NCBI GenBank assembly: GCA_036426205.1
Contig: CM071568.1
Coordinates: 118,100,734 to 118,164,733 of the forward strand
Length of the DNA: 64,000 nucleotides
Source of the DNA: Ascaphus truei
Lineage: Eukaryota; Chordata; Amphibia; Anura; Ascaphidae
Reading direction: 5' to 3'
The notes beneath the pieces are model-generated. The model ran no database searches. It saw only the letters and a list, made by a program, of their open reading frames with translations, and was not told the origin of the DNA. Position 1 is the stretch's first letter. Every line of letters begins with the position of its first letter. This document shows positions 21,640 to 32,455 of the stretch, piece by piece. Position numbers and translations under genes: made by a program.

Positions 21640-22130
21640 GTGTCACGGGGGACTCCTGGAGCAGGTAGGACATTGATGGTCGGAACATCAGGGAAGGCAA
21701 GAATGGTCGGGGTCATGGACTGAGGACGGTGACAAGATGGCTGGCAAGGATTGTCAGGGTGACAAGCAGGGTTTGGTGGCTGGCAACAAGCAGTTTCGTC
21801 AGGGTCCAGGCAGGGGTTGGTGGCAGGCAGCAAGCAGTTTCGTCAGGGTCCAGGCACGGGTCGGTGGCAGGCAGCAAGCAGGATCATCGGGGTCCAGGCA
21901 GGGGTCGGCAACAGGAAGGCAGGAGCACAGAAGGGGAGCTGGAACTGGGCAGGGGAGCAGGAACTGAGACCAGGGACTCACAAGCAGGAAACAGACAGGG
22001 GAGAAGCCAGTACGTAGACAAGGACATTTAATAAGTAATCAAGACTCCACACGGAACAGAAACAAAAGCATGAGCATGGGCATACGCATAAGGAGTCAGG
22101 ACACAAAACAAAGCCTTTTAGCTTTGAATC
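21640..22130. mobile_element. Probable LTR-element fragment with minisatellite
   Basis: GC-rich block starting 'gtgtcacgggggactcc' whose composition and following 'aggacatttaataagtaatcaagactcc' resemble LTR element flanks. Open frames on both strands come from the internal tandem repeat. No coding domain seen; class uncertain. Confidence 0.35.
21775..21910 (+). repeat. 44 bp minisatellite, about 3 copies
   Basis: Units starting 'ggtggc.ggca' at 21775, 21819 and 21863 are spaced exactly 44 bp and share 'gtttcgtcagggtccaggca'. Confidence 0.85.
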
Positions 22131-22170
22131 TCTTGCTCCAACATCATCTTTTCAGACTCCAATTTAGCAC

Positions 22171-22520
22171 TAAGGGACTCATGCAGTAAGCATTCATAAG
22201 CCACTTATCGGCCACTTAACGGCCAAAATGCCTACTGCTATTCTGTAAGCGTCGTTAAGCAAGCAATAAATGCCTGAATCGACAAAAAACTTTTGAACAA
22301 AACCAAATCGCCAACTGAGCGCGATAAGCCACTTATCTACGCTTTTCTGAATGTTCAAAAACTCGCGCAATTCTAGTAGCAGCGAGTAGGTTATCGACGT
22401 CTATCACCGCTTTAGAATGGCAATTTTCTCCCCAAATCCAAATGCCAGGAAAAGGTGGCAAGTTGGTGGGGAGAAGCTGGCAATGAGCGGCGCTAAGCGG
22501 AGAGACGGGACTTAGAAAAA
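22171..22520. mobile_element. Harbinger-like MITE
   Basis: The left end TAA-gggactcatgcagtaagc resembles the ends of other Harbinger MITEs here (GGGGCTTATGCAGAG at 630). The body contains repeated 'cgcgataagccacttatc'-type foldbacks. The right end, near 'gggacttagaaaaa', is less certain. Confidence 0.5.
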
Positions 22521-22639
22521 ATCAGGCCCTTCTACTGCCTCGGATTGATCCCGGAGGTCTCCGGAGCTGATACCCATTAATACCCGCACCAGGGTTCCCC
22601 GGCATGCATTTGATGCAGGAAAAAGGCATTTACAGCAAC

Positions 22640-23255
22640 TTCATTAACTTAGCGGCTAACCGCTAAGGCAATTAAGCAGTTTTCCACCCGTGCCAGGCTT
22701 ATTGTGGGTAGTGGGGGTGGTTTAAGGGGGTATTTGGCCCTTGATAAGTGTTTAGACCTTGCGGGGGGATTGCGGGTGGACTTACCACATTCATAACCTT
22801 CACGGTTAATACTGCTAAGGTAAAAAAGGGGTTAACCCCCCCTCCCCGCTACCCCCTCATAATTCATTGTTGTTTTATTATTTAATTGCTTTGATTGGAT
22901 AATGCTTTAATTAATTAATTATTGAGCTGGTTAGTGCTTTTATTAATTGCATTAGCTGGCTAGTGTTTTGAATTATTGAATGGTGTTGTTTCAATGTTTT
23001 TTAGTGTTTTATTATTGTGTGTTTTGTGCATTAATATATTTTGATTATGGTGCCCATTGAGTGCTATAGTGGCTTATCATGCCCATATTATTATGGTACA
23101 TATTATATGGGTACAGGGTGGGTATAGTGGGTTCGAGGTGGGTGTTTAAGCCTCCCGGGTGGGTAGCGGGGCAGGGTGGGTTAACCCCTTAATTACTATA
23201 GCGGTTATTAACCGCTAAGGTGATTAAGGGGTTAGGAGAAATTAGATTGTATTTA
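22640..23255 (+). mobile_element. Palindromic-module element, copy at 22.6-23.3 kb
   Basis: Contains decayed palindromes at about 22650-22690 and 22795-22845, a T-rich middle with 'ttaattaattaattattgag', then 'ggcttatcatgcccatatt', the 'cctcccgggtggg' block and the palindrome 23181-23234. Read backwards, the order matches 41460-41900. It borders and probably truncates the Gypsy gag that begins at about 23260. No coding sequence. Confidence 0.6.
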
Positions 23256-23259
23256 TTGG

Positions 23260-24074
23260 TCCTGGATTTAGTCCATCAGGTCCTCAAAGTTGGGAGGATT
23301 TGTGGTAGAGATTGCACAGCAAATCCTGGCCACCAGAGGGGGGTGTGAGTGTGAGGTTCTTCGCAAGAATTTTCGGATTCTATAGTCATCTAGGTCGGTC
23401 TTCCGAATGACCTTTTTGTTGACCAGTGTCCGTAAAATCATCTGTAGTCGACGCAGGAAATCGGATAATTCTTCTCCCCCCGTCTACTGGAGGGCAAAGA
23501 ACTGTACTAATAATGCACTCACTTGGATCGTCCTTCAGCCCATAGGCCTTGGTTAGAGCATGTGTCAGATCTTTAGCCTCAGCTTCTTCATGAGTTTCAA
23601 GATACAATTGTTAAAATTTGGAGGCTGGTGGCCGTAGACACTCAACTATTCTTTGCCTCTTGACCGCATCCGTGCACGACCATTCGGGCAGAACATAAAC
23701 TGCATGATCGCGCCATTTTTCAAAGCTTATTCCCCGTGCGGTGAGGGGCGCAGTCCAGAGAAGGCCTTCAACTTGCGGTAGGGTTGCACCGGGGCCAGCT
23801 TTTCTATCTTGTCAGTTAGTTGCTGCAGGGCTCCTGTGAATAACTGCGGGCCATCTGTACTGCCGGCAAAGGGGTGGCTTGTTTTGGACCTCCAACTGCT
23901 AACCTGCATCTGGCTAGAGATCTCTGGGGAGGAAGCAGATGAAGACAACCGACATTCGGCCACGCTGGGATGGACTCTAAGCGTTTCAGTTTGCGCGCAG
24001 CGTTTGGAGTATATGAGCGGGCTTCCCCCTGGTGGAGCTTCGGAAAGTGGCAGAAATTGTGGCGCAGTGTCCGT
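23260..24074 (-). pseudogene. Gypsy gag, capsid part (PNMA-like), broken
   Basis: The minus strand holds the downstream part of a Gag whose start is at 32669, beyond an L1 insertion. Segment 24074-23727 contains LFTGALQQLTDKIEKLAP followed by QPYRKLKAFSGLRPSPHGE, matching the start of PNMA/Gypsy capsid domains (pattern Y-R-K-L-x-x-F-S-G). A frameshift follows. Segment 23607-23386 has YLETHEEAEAKDLTHAL, and reading continues in another phase to a stop near 23280. A pol gene should follow but is missing: the palindromic element at 22640-23255 abuts it. The frame is dead. Confidence 0.75.
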
Positions 24075-24088
24075 TTGGACATCCTTTT
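24075..24088. repeat. Target duplication of the L1, left copy
   Basis: TTGGACATCCTTTT, identical to 32442-32455. It abuts the poly-T (minus-strand poly-A) run, as expected for target-primed reverse transcription. Confidence 0.9.
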
Positions 24089-24460
24089 TTTTTTTCAACA
24101 TTCATTTTTATTTGTGGAAATCAGATCTACAGAAACGCACCACCCATGGGCGTACATTACAGTCAGTCCACTTTTTTGTGTTAAACAGCTATCGACACTA
24201 ACAGCACCAGACGAACCACATAAAGGGACTTAAGACAAGACGTACGCGACTTACAGGACTGGGGGGGGGACACATATGGTGGGGGGAGAGGGAGGGGGTG
24301 ATCTTGCGAGGCTCTGGAGGAGGGTCTAAGCGACCTCGAGTGGCTGGGTATTCTCTCTAATGTACCTGCTGCTCAGTGTAACTGTTGGGTGGCTCTAATT
24401 AACGTGTCCCTACGTCCGTGTCCAGTCTATCCCATCCAAGGAGAACGCATTTTCGTATTA

Positions 24461-26149
24461 TTAGTGCAAAATTGAGGCGGCGTCCAACCCTGGGATGTTT
24501 GTTTGTTCTAGCCATGGGTCCCAGACTTTAAGAAATTTGGTGCCAGAGTCGTTGACCCAACTCGTCAACTGTTCCATCTGGCAAACGTGCCAAATTCGGT
24601 TCCTAATTTTGGGGATAATTGGGATCTCATTCTGCTTCCACAATGCTGCAATCTCGCACCGGGTGGCGGTCGCGAAATGCATGACCAATTTGTGTGTCAT
24701 TCTAGACATGTCCTGGGGCCGCCTGCCCAAAAGGAACAGCCACGGGTCCAGGGGGATCTCTAAATCAAGAATCCCTTGCAGCCAGTCTCGAATTTTTTCC
24801 CAAATCTGGGCCACCCTTGGGCACGACCACAGCATGTGTTTAAGGTCAGCTAATTCCCCGCACTGTTTAGGGCAGAGCGGCGAATAACCCCTGACAAATT
24901 TAGATAATTTAGCTGGGGTATGGTACCACCGCATAAGGACCTTATATGCGTTCTCCTTCAATGTGACACATTTTGAGCTTTTCGCAGCCGCTTGCAATAT
25001 GTAGTCCCATTCTTTGTCCTCTAAAGTATCCCCTAGCTCTGTCTCCCATTGTCGCATGTATCGTAGTCGGGGGTTGTCCACTTGAGCCGGACAGACTTCC
25101 TCCCTGTACATTCGAGAAGTCAGTCCCCTTTTGTCCGTTGGATTAGAACACAGCTGTTCAAAATTAGTTCGTGCGGGACGAACGGGGAATTTGTTATAAA
25201 ATGCCCTGACCTGGAGGAATCTAAATAACTCTACATTTGGTAATTTTGATTCGTCTTTTAGCATATCGAACGTCTTGATAGATCTTGCACCCTCCAGATC
25301 CTTTAATCGATTGTACCCTGCTTGCGTCCATTTTATAAATTTATCGCCTACCAGCCCCGGAGCAAAATCCGGATTGCCCCATAGGGGGGTCATTAGTGTT
25401 TGAGGTGAGGTTAGATTAGCTTTCAATTTGGATGTCTCCCACACCGCCAAGGAGTTCGCCACAGCGCAGAGCGGTGTCCCAATGCCTTTTTTGCATTGTT
25501 TTGGTAGCCAGATCAAATCATGGAGTGCCACTGGCGCACAACATTCCCTTTCCAGCTCTGTCCATCTTCTGTTTGTGGGGTCCACGTGCCATTGAATGAT
25601 TTGGCTTAATTGTGCCGCTTTATAATACGCCATCAAGCAAGGTACCGAGAGTCCTCCTTTTACTACTGGTTTTGTCAGTAGGCTTTTTGCAATTCGTGGG
25701 CGTTTTTTATTCCAAATAAATTGGATGATGTGAGCTTGAAGGGCTTGGATCTCAGATTTAACTAATGGTATTGGTAGGGTCTGAAACAGATATAACATCT
25801 TGGGCAGTAAATTCATCTTCACGCTATGAATTCTGCCGAACCATGATATCCCGTAACCCGCCCAAACCCTGAGATCCTCCTTGAGCTTCTTCATCATCTT
25901 GGGGAAATTTGCCTTAAATAAAGTATTATAATCCCTGGTGATATATACCCCTAGATATTTAATAGCGGAGGATTGCCACTTAAAATTGAAGTTTAGTTCT
26001 AATAATTTTTCAATTGGTTTTGGCAAATTGATGTTGAGCGCCTCAGACTTGGCCTGGTTAATTTTAAACCCTGAAACCATGCCAAAGGTGCCCAAGATCT
26101 TAAAGACATTGGGCAGGGTTGTCAGCGGTTTAGAGATAGTTAGAATCAC
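24461..26149 (-). pseudogene. L1 ORF2, RT thumb to C-terminal Cys motif
   Basis: A long open segment (562 codons) carrying the end of the RT and the C-terminal domain. Near its start, in a different phase from the upstream RT, is SDDVILTIS; the expected catalytic FADD is changed to K-S-D-D here, one base after a frameshift. It continues through FKINQAKSEALNI, YLGVYITRD and FIWNKKRPRIAKSLL, typical of L1-clade RTs. Near residue 430 is a Cys/His motif, CPKQCGELADLKHMLWSC (C-x3-C-x7-H-x4-C), the L1 ORF2 C-terminal signature. The first in-frame start is not a biological start; this is an interior fragment. Confidence 0.9.
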
Positions 26150-26582
26150 GTCGTCGCTTTTTGATGCTGCCCCCCCATTTGGATTCCTGTTATATTAGGG
26201 CTTAATCTAATGTGGGCTGCGAGGGGATCGATACAGAGGGCAAAAAGTAATGGGGACAGCGGGCAACCCTGACGAGTCCCACTCCGAATATTAAATAGCT
26301 CAGAAGGGAAACCCTGGTGCCGTACTCTCGCTGTGGGTCCTGAGTATAGGGCCATTATTGCCTCTAGAAGGCGGCCTCCAAACCCAAACACCCCCAGCGT
26401 CTCTCGGAGGTAAGACCAATCGATACGATCGAATGCCTTCTCGGCATCCAGACTCAACACCATGGACGGAATGTGTTTCTTTTTTGCCAAATCTATCAGA
26501 TCAATTATCCGTCTGGTGTTATCTGCTGCCTGTCTGCCTGCAATAAAGCCTACTTGATCCGGGTGTATCAGGCCCGGAAGGA
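26146..26582 (-). pseudogene. L1 ORF2, RT palm fragment
   Basis: Carries HPDQVGFIAGRQ, then SLDAEKAFDRIDW (RT motif A with the catalytic Asp) and SGTRQGCPLSPLLFALCIDP (motif B). It is bounded upstream by the 10 bp duplication of an inserted element and downstream by a frameshift at about 26160, just before motif C. Together with 24461-26149 and 27469-28881 it forms one ancestral ORF2. Confidence 0.9.
26573..26582. repeat. Target duplication of the nested insert, left copy
   Basis: CCCGGAAGGA, identical to 27468-27477. It duplicates L1 codons for the L-P-G segment. Confidence 0.85.
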
Positions 26583-27467
26583 TTCCCTGAAGAAGTAGTT
26601 AATACTACGAAACGCGTTGGATGTAACATTCTATTGCCTTATATCTGCCTATATTGGCCTTTGTCTATACACTGGCCTGTCCTGTTTTTATTCCATCCTG
26701 TGTGCTGTTTTGGACACTTATGAGAGACTTTGTAAGACTTTTCAAACTTCCCTATTGAATCCACCACTGCTGTGGAGACAGTGACGTCACTAAACGGCGT
26801 CCCGCGACGGAGCGGCATCGTGGCACGCTGAGGGCACCCCAGTGAGCTGCGGTCCTACCTCTGTGCAGAGGATATACCTGCTGAGGTATAGGAGCAGCTC
26901 CATATCGGCCAGGAAGCCGGAGCGATTTCACCGAGCCCCTATACCAGCTGCTGAACCTGGCTGCATGAAGGGAAATCCCCTTGGGAGTGAAAGACTGACG
27001 TCCTGCCCCAGAATCAACCAAGCTGCATCAGCAGAGGGAAACAAGCACCTGAATCTACAGCCAACAGCTGCCGAGTGGTAAACAGTGTGATACACACTAC
27101 ATGCCTTTTACCAATCTCTTTCATGTACGCAGATATATTACCCCCTTTTTAATCTGATAATACATTGTTGAATTTACTTCACTATTTGGCGTTGTGCGCT
27201 GTTTTCTTTTGTTTCCATTCTCTTAGTGTGTGTGGGGTGCTGAGCCACCCCTGCGTTTACAGCTGCAGACGCCCTTATCCCCAACACGGTTATGTGGCAT
27301 TTATTATTTAATGCATAATTAATTCACTGTGGGATTTGTGGTTCAATTTTTTATAAATTTTTCTTCACTTATTTGATGGTATAGTCACTGCACTGTGTTT
27401 ATTTCTATATTTATACTTAATAGGTAGTTAGGTAGAAGCGCACAGTTTTGTTTTTTGTTTTTACTGT
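26583..27467 (+). mobile_element. Penelope-type terminal-repeat insert in L1 (885 bp)
   Basis: Inserted within the RT of L1 with a 10 bp target duplication. Its left end starts almost immediately with a hammerhead-like motif (26587-26612), the arrangement seen in Penelope-like terminal repeats. No GIY-YIG or RT coding sequence is present and open frames are short, so it is a non-coding or truncated copy. The middle is GC-rich (26760-27060), the right part AT-rich. Confidence 0.65.
26587..26612 (+). ncRNA. Hammerhead-like motif
   Basis: CTGAAGA (26587-26593), a stem GTAG...CTAC and GAAA (26609-26612), followed by CGCGTTGG. An extra A between the CUGAAGA core and the stem recurs in the copies at 59949 and 60952, so self-cleavage is uncertain. 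Confidence 0.5.
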
Positions 27468-27468
27468 C

Positions 27469-28881
27469 CCGGAAGGACACTACCCACCCTGTTTGCTAAT
27501 AATTTGGAAAAGATTTTTATGTCCGAATTAATCAGGGAGAATGGCCGGTAGCTCTTGTAGTCTGCCGGGTCCTTACCAGGTTTGTGGATCACCGAAATAG
27601 ACGCCTGGAGCATCTGGGTCGGGAAGGGCTCCCCCTCCAGGATCCCGTTAAATAATTTCAGAAGATGAGGGGCTAGGGTCTTACAAAATTTTTTGTAGTA
27701 CAAATTAGAGTATCCATCAGGACCTGGGGCCTTGGCTGGTTTGAGGGACTTAATTACCTCTGTAATCTCTTCCAGGGTGAAATCTCCCTGTAGGGCCTCC
27801 TTCTCAACCCTGCCCAGGGTCGGAAGCTGCGCCTCAGACAGAAACCTTTTTAAGGTAGCTGAGGTTTTTTGGTTGTGGGTGACCTTATCTCCATCATATA
27901 GTGTAGCATAATATTTCCGAAATGCTTCCACTATCTGTTTCGGATCGGAGGTAAGGGCACCCTGCTGCATTCTAATTGCCGCTATCCGGAAGTTTGGAAG
28001 CTTGTTTCGGAGCTTGTTGGCTAGCAAGGTATCTGGCTTGTTGGCTTTTTCATAAAATCTGCGTTTGGACCAAGCTAACTCCTTCTCGGCCTGGGATGAT
28101 AACACTAAATTAAGGGCCGCCTTAGTATCTATCAATTCTTGCCACGTGTTTTGTTTTTTGTCTGCGGAATGCTGTGCAGTGAGGAGTGTTAATTTCGCCT
28201 GCAGCTCTTGTATTTTAGACGCTTTCTCTCGTTTCCGCTTACCAGCTATGTTCATAAAGAATCCCCTGAGAGTGGCCTTATGGGCTTCCCAGAGCGTGGC
28301 CTGCGACTGCACGCTTCCCTTATTTTCTCTAAAGAAGTCCTTTATCCGGTCTCGTATCGCCCTTTCGGTAGCGGGGGCCTTAAGAAGAAGCTCGTTAAGC
28401 TTCCAGTTTGCTCCGGGTCTGTCTAGCCCTACTATCGTGCACCTCAGCTCTATAGGTGCATGGTCGGACCACGAGATCTCGTGGATCTCTGTATGGCCTA
28501 CCACTGGAACCACTCTGTTTGACACTAGGAAGTAGTCTATTCGGCTATATCTGTCATGGGGGTGTGAGTAAAAAGTATATTCTCGGGTCACTGGGTGTTG
28601 TTCTCTCCATACATCTGTCAACTGACAATCCTGAAGGCCATTGCGTAGGGTTAGTATGTCCTGTCTGTGGGCTGTGTTAAGTTGGGTGCATCTGTCCAGG
28701 TCGGGGTCCAATGTGCGGTTTAGGTCTCCCGCGAGGAAGATATTTCCCTTAGCCATTTTATGTAATATGGCAAAAAATTGCTCAAAAAAAGTGGGGTTTT
28801 GTTCACACGGGGCATATACTGACGCTAAAGTTACCTGTTGGCTTTGTATTGTGCCCGTTAAGATTAGGAATCTACCTTGTA
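27469..28881 (-). pseudogene. L1 ORF2, endonuclease end to RT N-terminus
   Basis: The open segment 27461-28756 plus the bases up to the MITE. Motifs in order: GNIFLAGDLNRTLDP (endonuclease catalytic GDxN), SRIDYFLVS and SWSDHAPIEL (the SDH triad end), then FFRENKGSVQSQATLWEAHKA (linker), KAPGPDGYSNLYYKKF and ISVIHKPGKDPADYKSYRP (RT). It is interrupted at its 3' end by the PLE-type insert. Residues of the endonuclease active site are intact in this part. Confidence 0.9.
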
Positions 28882-29241
28882 CACTACCGACACACTTTAT
28901 TAAAGTGTGGCCGGTTCTGCAAGCCGGGAGATTTCCCGGCTTGCTAGTGGCCGCCCCTCGGCGTGCCGCGCGTCACCGACGCGCGGTCACGCGTCATCGG
29001 GAGCCTGCGCCCCCTGCACGCGCGTCCAGGGCTCCCCGAGGGAGCCCTGGTGTCCCGCGATGTGGGGGACGGCGGCAGGGGGTTCCGGGGGACCCGGCGG
29101 ACCCGGCAGCGGGAGGGAGAGCGCCCCGATCGGAGGGCGCTCTTCCGCTGCTTCGGCGCGCGCCCGGCACCCTCCGGCGCGCGCCAGTTTACTGCTGCGG
29201 CCGAGAACGGGCGAATGCTCGAATAAACTCGGCCGCAGCAG
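28882..29241. mobile_element. Tc1/mariner-type MITE inside L1 endonuclease (360 bp)
   Basis: TA on both sides (28880-28881, 29242-29243). The ends CACTACCGACACACTTTATT and CTGCTGCGGCCGAGTTTATT (reverse strand) are related. Taking it out with one TA rejoins the L1 endonuclease frame without loss or gain, which proves the boundaries. Close relative of 11346-11702 through most of the body, with a different left hairpin (ctgcaagccggga...tcccggcttgc). Confidence 0.85.
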
Positions 29242-29243
29242 TA

Positions 29244-29511
29244 GGTCAGAGTATTGTTTGTCTATGGTCAGGGCAAGCCTGTTATGTGTGATTATTGCCA
29301 CGCCCCTTTTTTTGACATTCGCAGATGCTAGATGAAATGTTTTATAGCTCTTGTCTAGAAATTTTGGGTGGTTTATGCGGGAAAAATGAGTTTCCTGTAG
29401 GAAAATAATGTCGGCCTTCCGACGGTTATATTCCCTAAAGGCAATTCTCCGTTTAGCGGGACTGTTGAACCCCTTCACATTATGTGAAATCATAATAATA
29501 TCATTACTCAT
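29244..29511 (-). pseudogene. L1 ORF2 start, endonuclease N-terminus
   Basis: Starts at 29511 with MSNDIIMISHNVKGFNSP, the standard L1 endonuclease opening with the catalytic Asn, then ADIIFLQETHFS with the catalytic Glu, and KKRGVAIITHN. It stops at the MITE boundary. An upstream in-frame methionine is not needed because conservation begins at once. Confidence 0.9.
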
Positions 29512-31356
29512 CTGAGCGGTATATCGTGGACAATCTACGTAACAGCTGTTGTTGGACGAGTTGGAATCTTGTCTCCTGTTGTCTCCCTCGCCGACCAGTC
29601 TCCCGCCTTTCTCTCTCCGGAGTCAAAGCGTTTGTATCTGGGATTGAAATCCAGGGGGGCTGACACAGAAGGGGGGTGGGGAGGGGAACATATAGACAAA
29701 CAACAAAGAAAAAACAGATATCAAAACATTGGTCACTTGACATTGGTACCCGTACCGCAGTCCAGTGATCCTTGCCCCTGGGTAATCGGCGGGGGGGGGT
29801 TTCCCGCACTCCCTCTTGGCGTCCCTCCCCCTTCCATGCCGCCCAACCCTCCCAAGGGACTTTGTCGGTACCCACTAGCCTAATCCCGGCCAGTCCCGTC
29901 TCGGAGCACATGTGGAGATCAGGGCAGGTCTATACCCCACCGCCCCTCTCCGGTTGCTTCACATTATCCATGAATAAACGAATAACTTCAACTTTAACTA
30001 TAACTAGTAACCCCGAGTTGCACCTCGCCCCCAGACTCTTGCGCTGCCCTCTGTCTTTCCCTCCCCACTCCTCCTTCGACCTATGAGGACCTCTTGCCAC
30101 CTCTTAGCTAACTCAGCTTCCACTGGCTCGACCCTCCCCTTCTTCTTTGCCGTCCTATTCAAGCGTGTGCTGTACCGCAATCCCCATAGGTATTATGCTC
30201 GTCTGCAGATGGCTTCCGTGAGCTCCCTGTTTTCCCCTAGCTACCCCTCTCTTCTCTCCTTTCTTATGTCTACCTCTGTGTTCCACCGCTACTGGGCTCC
30301 TCCTCCCATTTCTCCTCCTCCCGCATCTCCTCCTTAAACTTACCGCGTCCTACAACTTGCCTCCTCCCCCTACATTCGCCCATACCCTTCTTATTTTCAC
30401 CTACTTTACCTTCTTGACCACTTCCTCTGCTTCACCTACTCCTCCCCTTCTGTGTACACTTCCCCCCTCTTTTCCTTTCCCTTACGCTCACGACTCTGAA
30501 CTCTTCCTATCACTTACAATCACCTCCCCCTATCATCTCATTACTTCTGCCTACTCTTTCTCCTCTCTTCCTGACTTCCACTCGCTACCAGCTACTCTAC
30601 CTACTCACCGTCTGATTACTCCTGCCCGTCTTACTCCCCTTGCTAATTAACTATAAGGGCCCGCTCTCTATTTAATTGACTTTTTCTCCCCCACCCTCCG
30701 TCTAACTGCTGCTGAGCCGCTCTTGCTTTCGGCTCGTTTAGCTGCAGTCCTGCCTCCTCTCCGCGGCTGCGCTCCTCTCTCCGGTCCGCTCCCTCCGCAG
30801 TGTGCTGTCAGTCTCCACTGCCGTTCAGCTGTCGCTGCAGGAACCGCGTCGACTTCCGTGCGCTGTGCCCTTGGTTGATCCTCCTTATTCTGCCCCACCC
30901 AAGATGGCCGCCTTTGGGGACGCCCCTTCCTGTGACGTCTCTCCTCCTCCGCCATTTTGGATTAGGCGGTCCCTCGAGGAAGACGCAGCCGAAGTCGCTC
31001 CTCCTGCCTGGTCTGTTTTCCCGCTTGGTGAGATCTTCCTGCCCTCTCCTCTTCCGCGTCCTGCGTTCCAAGCTTGGAGACCTGCCATCGCTACCCCGGC
31101 CGCCATAACTGGACCACAAGGTGAGCGGGAATTCTTAATGTCTTATTTTTCCCCCCCCCTCCTCCTCAGGGCTCAGTGCCGTGTAGATTATTGCAGGTGA
31201 CTGTCCTCTACCGGTCCCATGTCGTGGGGAGCACCGGTATATATAGAGTTTATCAGCATATTCGCTGGGGCTGGTGCAGCATCAAAAACGAGAAACTTTG
31301 GAAACTTTTGCAACTTGGGGGTTTTATTTAACTGTAACAAATGGGTAGTCTCCACC
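29512..31356. other. L1 inter-ORF region, unusually long, CpG-rich part
   Basis: About 1.85 kb between ORF1 and ORF2 with no recognised coding domain. The part at 30060-30660 is strongly pyrimidine-rich on the plus strand. At 30900-31110 it is CpG-rich and has 'aagatggccgcc', 'gccattttgg' and 'ccgccataac', which look like YY1-type sites as used in L1 5' regions. It may contain another element's 5' end or an extra promoter; I cannot tell. Confidence 0.4.
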
Positions 31357-32307
31357 TTAGGCGTTCCCTCCTCTGGCTGGGCTTCCTACTGTGTTCCACG
31401 CTGGACCCATTGCCGGAGCTTCAAGCTCCTCAGTGGTAGCGCTGGGTGCTGTTCCGAGCCCAAGTTTCTGGAGGAATTTGTTCCCTTCCTCTGGAGCTTT
31501 TAGGTGTATAGGACGACCATTTCGGATCACCACGAGGCCGAAGGGGAACGTCCACCGGTATCGGACCGCTTTCTCCCTTAGCACCCTGGTAATAGGCCAC
31601 AGGTCCCTCCGTCTAGCCAGCGTGGTGGGTGACAGATCTTGGTACACCGCGATCTTGGCTCCCTCAAACTCCATGAAGGGAGTATTTCTTGATTTTTGCA
31701 GGATCTCTTCTCGTGTGCGGTAATGATGTAAGCGCACTATAATGTCCCTGGGGAGTTCGCTGGGCTGGGGCCGAGAGCGCAGTGCCCGGTGGTACCGGTC
31801 CATCAAGAGCTTATCCTTTGGGGACTCTGGGCAGATATGCTCCATCCAGCGCCCCACAAACTCCTCACAGTCCACTATGTCCTCAGGGATTCCGCGAAGG
31901 CGCACATTGTTGCGGCGATCTCTGTTTTCGGCGTCCTCTTGCCGGTCTCGCAATTCATTAATCTGGGACTGTAGATCCGCCGTTGTTTTAGTGCCTTTTT
32001 GGATCGCTTTGGAGTTTGTGTCGACCCTCACTTCCAACTCCTGTGTCCGGGTCCCCAGACCTCCCACCTCTTTGGCCAAGGCTCTTATCTCTGCTTGCAG
32101 AACATCTTTTAAATCTTGGTAGAGCCGCTCAATATCGCAGCGTCTGACCGGTAAAAGCCCCTGGTCATCTGGGTTCCCTTCCACCTCCGACTTGGAGCCT
32201 GTTCTGAATGCGGGGGCCATTGCTCAGGCCGCCCTGCGGGATCGACTTTCGCCAAAATACTCCGGCAAACCCCTCTTTCCTGGGGTTTTCGTCGACTTCT
32301 TCGACAT
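31357..32307 (-). pseudogene. L1 ORF1 (RNA-binding protein), with N-terminal stop
   Basis: The main frame (31357-32220) encodes a coiled coil (residues about 30-105, with LQAEIRALAKEVGGLGTRT and LQSQINELRDRQEDAENRD), then the RRM start RRNNVRLRGIPEDI and the C-terminal part (RYHRALRSRP, PRDIIVRLHHYRTREEIL, VYQDLSPTTLARRRDLWPI). This is the order of vertebrate L1 ORF1p, which trimerises and coats L1 RNA. An upstream ATG at 32307 is in phase and encodes a basic N-terminus starting MSKKSTKTPGKRGLPEYF, but a TGA at 32226-32224 cuts it off three bases before the ATG at 32220. That stop looks like a later mutation. Confidence 0.85.
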
Positions 32308-32441
32308 CCTGGGGCAGCGTTTGTGCTTTTTTGGTTTAATTTGGATCAGTTATTCGTTCTTTGTGCGTATTTATGTTGGAGAGGGGCACAGAGCTACAGG
32401 ATTATGCATCCATGCTCTCCAACCTCGCGCATGCGCTCTCC

Positions 32442-32455
32442 TTGGACATCCTTTT
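32442..32455. repeat. Target duplication of the L1, right copy
   Basis: TTGGACATCCTTTT, identical to 24075-24088. It lies inside the Gypsy gag. Confidence 0.9.

Larger units (their letters stand above)
24089..32441 (-). mobile_element. L1 retrotransposon, near full length, with nested insertions
   Basis: Bounded by a perfect 14 bp target duplication, with poly-A at its 3' end (plus-strand T run to 24095). In order on the minus strand: short leader, ORF1 (32307-31357), a long inter-ORF region (31356-29512), ORF2 endonuclease and RT (29511-24461), and a 3' UTR (24460-24100). Total 8.35 kb, including an 885 bp PLE-type insert (26583-27467) and a 360 bp mariner MITE (28882-29241). Removing both leaves about 7.1 kb. 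It sits inside a Gypsy gag, so it is younger than that element. Frameshifts and a stop make it inactive. Confidence 0.9.

Noticed and set aside
30083..30650. Ser/Pro/Leu-rich frames on the plus strand
   Set aside because: Pyrimidine-rich tract within the L1 inter-ORF region; antisense to L1 and without domains.
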